A DNA stretch of 64,000 nt from Lachnospiraceae bacterium JC7 (GTDB lineage: Bacteria > Bacillota > Clostridia > Lachnospirales > Lachnospiraceae), in the NCBI GenBank assembly GCA_000513555.1, contig ALYD01000013.1, positions 32,726-96,725 on the forward strand, read 5' to 3'. Below, piece after piece: positions 60,603 to 64,000 of this stretch. Below the pieces are notes generated by a model. It was not told the DNA's origin, did not search any database, and was given only the letters and a program-made list of their open reading frames with translations. The translations under genes and the position numbers were made by a program. Position 1 is the first letter of the stretch. Every line of letters starts with the position of its first letter.

Positions 60603-61829
60603 TCAATCACTCTTTCTTTCACATGCTCTTATAAATGCTACTTCCTTCTCCTGATACTTGTACGGAATGAAGAATTCCTTATGTCCCATGGCCTCGGACT
60701 TACTGGGCTTTCCCCCGGCAATTTCCGAAACATAGCTCATGAGCTCCTCCGCCGTTTCGTCGATACTCTTTTCGCCGAGAAGTACCGGACTTGCATCAAA
60801 TTCCATATCTTCACTCATACGCTCAAAGGTGGCATGATTTCCGGTTATCTTTATACAAGGAGAAACCGCACTGCCAACCACATTTCCTCTTCCTGTCACC
60901 AGAAAGACCATGTGTGCCCCGCAGCTGATGAGATCCATGAGTCCCTCACTGTCATTCGGATTGGTTATCCCGAACTGCATCCAGTAAGGATCCGGTGTGG
61001 AATCCAGGAGCCAGAGTCCCGGGTGTTTCGGCGGTGAAGATACTTTGATCACACCTTCTATCTTTTTCGTCCCGCTCTTTATGACCGCTCCCATGGACTT
61101 CTCTTCTATGGTACTCAGTCCTCCGGCGAAGTTCCCCGGACTCACTGAGTACTGTCTCACCGACTTACAGTAGTCGAGGGCTTTTTCGTAGGTGTACTTT
61201 ATTTCCTTCGCGGCTTCAGCATTTGCGGCTCTCTGCTCCAGCAGGTCTCCGAGCCCTATGGCTTCAACTATTTCTTCAAATATGGCAGTGCCTCCGAGCT
61301 CCACCAGCTTGTCAAAGAACCTTCCGACCACAACATTGCCCGCAAGTCCCGAGGTATAGTCGGAACCTCCGCACTCAGCCCCTATGACGAGATCAGAAAG
61401 CTTCATTTCGACTCTTTCAGTGTCTGCAAGTTTTGCCAATGTCTCCCTGACCCAGCTGACACCCTTCTCTATGGTTCTGTTTGTTCCGCCTTCCTTTTGG
61501 ATGAACATCCATGAATTTGGCTTTCCTTCCTTTTCTGCTATATCGGAAAGCCACTCCGGCTGTATGTACTCGCATCCGAGCCCTACCGACAACACTGCTC
61601 CTGTATTCGGATGCCGTATCATGCTGATGAGCATGTTCACCGCATACTGGTTATCCGTACACCCGTCAAAACCGATGAGCTCTACATCAGGACTGCCGGA
61701 AAGCTCAACTATACGTCTCGCCACAAACTCCGAGCACTTAACTGTATATATCACCAGCACCCGGTTTCTGATCCCGGGAGAACCGTTCTTCCTTTTGAAT
61801 CCGAGCCATGTTATTTCTTCAGCTTTCAT
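60603..61829 (-). CDS. uxaA: altronate dehydratase, large (C-terminal) subunit
   Basis: 408 residues; catalytic part of UxaA, dehydrating altronate to 2-keto-3-deoxygluconate. Begins with the conserved GFKRKNGSPGIRNRVLVIYT and carries GCTDNQYAVNML, GAECGGSDYTSGLAGN, SCGAHMVFLVTGRGNVVGSA and SPCIKITGN, blocks of the UxaA/GarD family. The small SAF-domain part is encoded as a separate gene 83 bases upstream, so the two must assemble. Members need iron or another divalent metal; cysteines in GCTDN and ECGG are candidates. Confidence 0.92.
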   Translation of the reverse strand: MKAEEITWLGFKRKNGSPGIRNRVLVIYTVKCSEFVARRIVELSGSPDVELIGFDGCTDNQYAVNMLISMIRHPNTGAVLSVGLGCEYIQPEWLSDIAEKEGKPNSWMFIQKEGGTNRTIEKGVSWVRETLAKLADTERVEMKLSDLVIGAECGGSDYTSGLAGNVVVGRFFDKLVELGGTAIFEEIVEAIGLGDLLEQRAANAEAAKEIKYTYEKALDYCKSVRQYSVSPGNFAGGLSTIEEKSMGAVIKSGTKKIEGVIKVSSPPKHPGLWLLDSTPDPYWMQFGITNPNDSEGLMDLISCGAHMVFLVTGRGNVVGSAVSPCIKITGNHATFERMSEDMEFDASPVLLGEKSIDETAEELMSYVSEIAGGKPSKSEAMGHKEFFIPYKYQEKEVAFIRACERKSD

Positions 61830-61912
61830 TCAACCACCATCCTCCAAGCTCATATCCTGCAGCACCTTTTCAGGTATGATCAAACCTTTCTCAAGGCTCA
61901 AAAGCCGCAGGA

Positions 61913-62245
61913 TCACTCATATCTGATATCCTTCGGAGCTCCCGTCACCGCATCAAGATGACTTGACCTCTCGTCGAAGTTTGAGCACATCACATGAAGG
62001 TGTATCCAGCTTCCGGAAGCAATATCTGCTGTAGCCCGCCCTATTACTACGCCGTATTTCAGGATACTCTCATCCTTCTTTATGTCGCAAAGGGCAATCT
62101 TGTGTCCTACCGGGATGTCCTCCACAGTTTCCATTTCTCTGAGATTTCCCTCGCCGATGATCTCGCACCGCTCTCCCTTCGGGATTTCCGTCAGGGCTGT
62201 AGCCACATTGTCAGATTCATTGATCCTGAAAGCTCTGTACAACAT
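61913..62245 (-). CDS. altronate dehydratase, small (SAF) subunit
   Basis: About 110 residues from ATG 62245 (GGGGG upstream; the longer frame from 62299 lacks one). Corresponds to the N-terminal SAF domain of full-length UxaA: YRAFRINESDNVATALTEIP, VEDIPVGHKIAL, and YGVVIGRATADIASGSWIHL with the HxHVMCSN block (histidine-rich, typical of the family). Probably binds metal and the sugar-acid substrate alongside the large subunit. Confidence 0.9.
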   Translation of the reverse strand: MLYRAFRINESDNVATALTEIPKGERCEIIGEGNLREMETVEDIPVGHKIALCDIKKDESILKYGVVIGRATADIASGSWIHLHVMCSNFDERSSHLDAVTGAPKDIRYE

Positions 62246-62339
62246 CTTACCCCCGTCTTTCCTGTAACTTTTATCCGGCCTGTGTCTTGCCGAAACCAAA
62301 TCCGTCTACACGAAAACATATGTTTCGTTCCGGAGCATC

Positions 62340-63050
62340 TCACAGTATTCCGTATTTTGCAAATGCATCCGTCGAAGACATTCCACCCTCAATGGCTTTA
62401 CGGACTACCTTCTCTCCAGAAGCCTTGATGAGTGCCTTCTCCAGCACCTCATCCTTTATTTCCTTCGGGATGACCAGTACTCCGTCAATGTCTCCGAAAA
62501 TGAGATCTCCGTCATGTATGGTCACCTGACCTATCTCGATAGGACATCTGTACTTGAAAACATAAGTACGGATAGAGCTGTCCTGAGCCCATGTAGCCCT
62601 GCAGAATACAGGGAAATTCTGTCCGAGAACCTGAGGTGTATCTCTGGAATATCCGTCAAGGATCGCACCAACAGCACCTCTGGCCTTTGCGGTAGCTGTA
62701 AGAAGCTCTCCCCAGAGTGCGGAATTATGTGCACCTGTTGCTATATAGATCTCATTTTTCTGAAGCTGATCCAGAGCCTCTGTCATAAGTCCGAATGGCT
62801 TATCCGGATACTCATAGACATCATTCTCCAGAATGGTACAGGCATACCCTGCCACCTTCAGACGATTATCCGGTACACTTCTGTCTATAAATGCCTCTGC
62901 CGGAACCAGAGCCTCAAGGGGCTTTATCTCTGCCGGAAGGAACTGGTGAGGATATCCCATCTGGTCCAATATATCTCCCACCACCGGTGTGTATAATTTT
63001 TCCTTCATCAATGCGAACATCTCTTCGTCATTGCTCCACTGTTTTTCCAT
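62340..63050 (-). CDS. RraA-family protein (aldolase/HMG-aldolase-like)
   Basis: 236 residues. RraA/DlpA fold with VVGDILDQMGYPHQFLPAEI, GELLTATAKARGAVGAILDG and YSRD, the last holding the arginine and aspartate used in 4-hydroxy-4-methyl-2-oxoglutarate aldolase-type reactions. Such proteins often sit in sugar-acid clusters, where they may act as oxaloacetate decarboxylases or aldolases on keto acids. In this operon it could process a KDG-related keto acid. Not the RNase E regulator in this context. Confidence 0.82.
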   Translation of the reverse strand: MEKQWSNDEEMFALMKEKLYTPVVGDILDQMGYPHQFLPAEIKPLEALVPAEAFIDRSVPDNRLKVAGYACTILENDVYEYPDKPFGLMTEALDQLQKNEIYIATGAHNSALWGELLTATAKARGAVGAILDGYSRDTPQVLGQNFPVFCRATWAQDSSIRTYVFKYRCPIEIGQVTIHDGDLIFGDIDGVLVIPKEIKDEVLEKALIKASGEKVVRKAIEGGMSSTDAFAKYGIL

Positions 63051-63154
63051 ATCTATTTTCCTTTCATTATTTCAGCTATTCCATTAAACCCGACTCCCCG
63101 GTACCTGATCCAAAGAGCCGGAAATCGCCTTATTTCAGGCATTTTTAAGTAAAG

Positions 63155-63195
63155 AAATGCTGCCAAAATGCCGTCAAAGCATCTCAGCAGCATTC
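63155..63195 (-). terminator. terminator between TRAP permease and rraA-like genes
   Basis: Stem AATGCTGC/GCAGCATT (63156-63163 with 63187-63194), followed on the minus strand by TCTTTACTT. It lies just downstream of the TRAP permease stop, so the rraA-uxaA group probably has its own promoter in the adjacent spacer or depends on readthrough. Confidence 0.65.
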
Positions 63196-63232
63196 ATTAA
63201 ACTACTTCATATAAAATTCACCGTTTCACCGA

Positions 63233-64000
63233 TCATCCGGCTACGCCGATCGGCATGATGAGATTTGGAATCGTCATGCAGAAGGCCGGTACATAGGTAA
63301 CTACCAGAAGTACGATGATCATACAGATGTAGAATGGTATCATACTCTTTGAAAGCTTCTCCAGAGGGATCTTCGATATAGCCGCACCGATGAAAAGTGT
63401 TGAACCTACAGGCGGTGTAACGAGACCGATACCGAGATTCGTGATCATGATGACACCGAAGTGTACCGGATCGATACCGATGGATGTTGCTATCGGAAGA
63501 AGGATAGGTGTCAGAACCAGGATGATAACGCTCATGTCCATCATGGTTCCGAAGATAAGCATCAGTATATTCATCATGATAAGGATCGCATACCTGTTGG
63601 TGGTGATTCCGAGGATCGTTCCTGAGATCATGGCCGGAACCTTAAGGTATGTAAGAAGCCATCCAAATGCACTTGATGTGGAGATAAGGATCAGTACGAT
63701 GGCAAGTGTGTTCAGGGCATTTTCCAGTACCATCCAGAAATCCTTGAAATTCATCTTCCTGTATATGAAGAATGAAACTATCAGTGACCATACAACTGCA
63801 ATAGCTGCAGACTCTGTCGCTGTGAAAACTCCGGCAACTACACCTACCACAACTATCATGACTGTGAACATGCCCCAGATAGCTGAGGTGGCAGTCTTGA
63901 AAAGATAACTGATACTGAAAGGTGTTCCCTTAGGATAATTTCTCTTTATGGATATCACGTAACTGTAGATCATAAGAACGATGCCGAGGAAAACTCCCGG
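63233..64000 (-). CDS. second TRAP large permease (DctM), N-terminus outside window
   Basis: At least 256 residues of the C-terminal half of a DctM-type permease; the frame stays open through base 64000 (PGVFLGIVLMIYSYV), so the 5' end is beyond the window. Motifs include MIVVVGVVAGVFTATESAAI, MIMNILMLIFGT-type spans and GLVTPPVGSTLFIG. It is related to the TRAP permease at 46003 (SMGVLYDE-free, differing along most of its length) and likely imports galacturonate or oligogalacturonides for the downstream uronate genes. Confidence 0.9.
   Translation of the reverse strand, partial: PGVFLGIVLMIYSYVISIKRNYPKGTPFSISYLFKTATSAIWGMFTVMIVVVGVVAGVFTATESAAIAVVWSLIVSFFIYRKMNFKDFWMVLENALNTLAIVLILISTSSAFGWLLTYLKVPAMISGTILGITTNRYAILIMMNILMLIFGTMMDMSVIILVLTPILLPIATSIGIDPVHFGVIMITNLGIGLVTPPVGSTLFIGAAISKIPLEKLSKSMIPFYICMIIVLLVVTYVPAFCMTIPNLIMPIGVAG

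Overview
The window looks like a low-to-moderate G+C Firmicute chromosome, most probably a gut or rumen Lachnospiraceae. The clues are a NHLM-type bacteriocin exporter, a Nif11-type RiPP precursor with a radical SAM/SPASM enzyme, several secreted proteins with cell-wall-binding (choline-binding-like) repeats, BspA-type leucine-rich repeats, TRAP transporters and a pectin/hexuronate catabolic operon. Ribosome binding sites are strong AGGAGG-type, and genes are separated by intrinsic terminators. No rRNA, tRNA, CRISPR array, phage structural gene or intact insertion sequence was recognised. The genus cannot be fixed from the sequence alone.

Layout. 1-6.8 kb: the end of a bacteriocin-type ABC exporter, a LuxR regulator, acetolactate decarboxylase, and a cysteine desulfidase plus DAACS symporter operon. 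7.1-19.2 kb: an AT-rich accessory island bracketed by two paralogous AAA/DUF4143 ATPases. It holds a recombinase-type HTH protein, a YhhN-family membrane protein, a six-gene operon headed by a WYL-domain regulator (glycine-rich membrane proteins, YkgJ, TerB-like, SHOCT), a ParB-like protein and a secreted wall-binding protein. A truncated dUTPase remnant lies at its right edge. 19.3-36.7 kb: a GntR regulator, a lipoprotein 5'-nucleotidase, a very large cell-surface operon (a 2297-residue subtilisin-like protease and a 1035-residue wall-binding protein), a zinc-ribbon membrane protein, a diguanylate cyclase, a small wall-binding protein and a sodium-symporter remnant. 37-40.7 kb: a repeat-rich secreted protein, then a compact RiPP locus made of a precursor, an unrecognised 328-residue protein and a radical SAM/SPASM maturase. 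40.8-50.7 kb: two tandem GH31 glycosidases, a tripartite TRAP transporter, a YcxB-like protein and a divergent AraC regulator. 50.7-55.1 kb: a SprA-related metalloprotease, a CstA-family transporter with a possible leader RNA, and a flavoprotein oxidoreductase. 55.3-55.6 kb: a noncoding array of inverted and direct repeats. 55.7-64 kb: a pectin/galacturonate catabolic cluster (oligogalacturonate lyase, LacI regulator, UxaC, SDR reductase, two-gene UxaA, RraA-like protein) and the end of a second TRAP permease that runs off the window.

How the genes fit together. The right third reads as uptake and breakdown of acidic sugars: TRAP import, oligogalacturonide cleavage, isomerisation, reduction and dehydration towards 2-keto-3-deoxygluconate, under LacI and AraC control. 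The two loci most likely to hold undescribed biology are the WYL-headed six-gene operon (10.5-15.2 kb), whose arrangement resembles regulated defence or stress cassettes, and the RiPP locus (38.0-40.7 kb), which couples a Nif11-like leader and a three-cysteine core to a SPASM radical SAM enzyme and an unrecognised partner. Family assignments are from reading the protein sequences; no database search was run.
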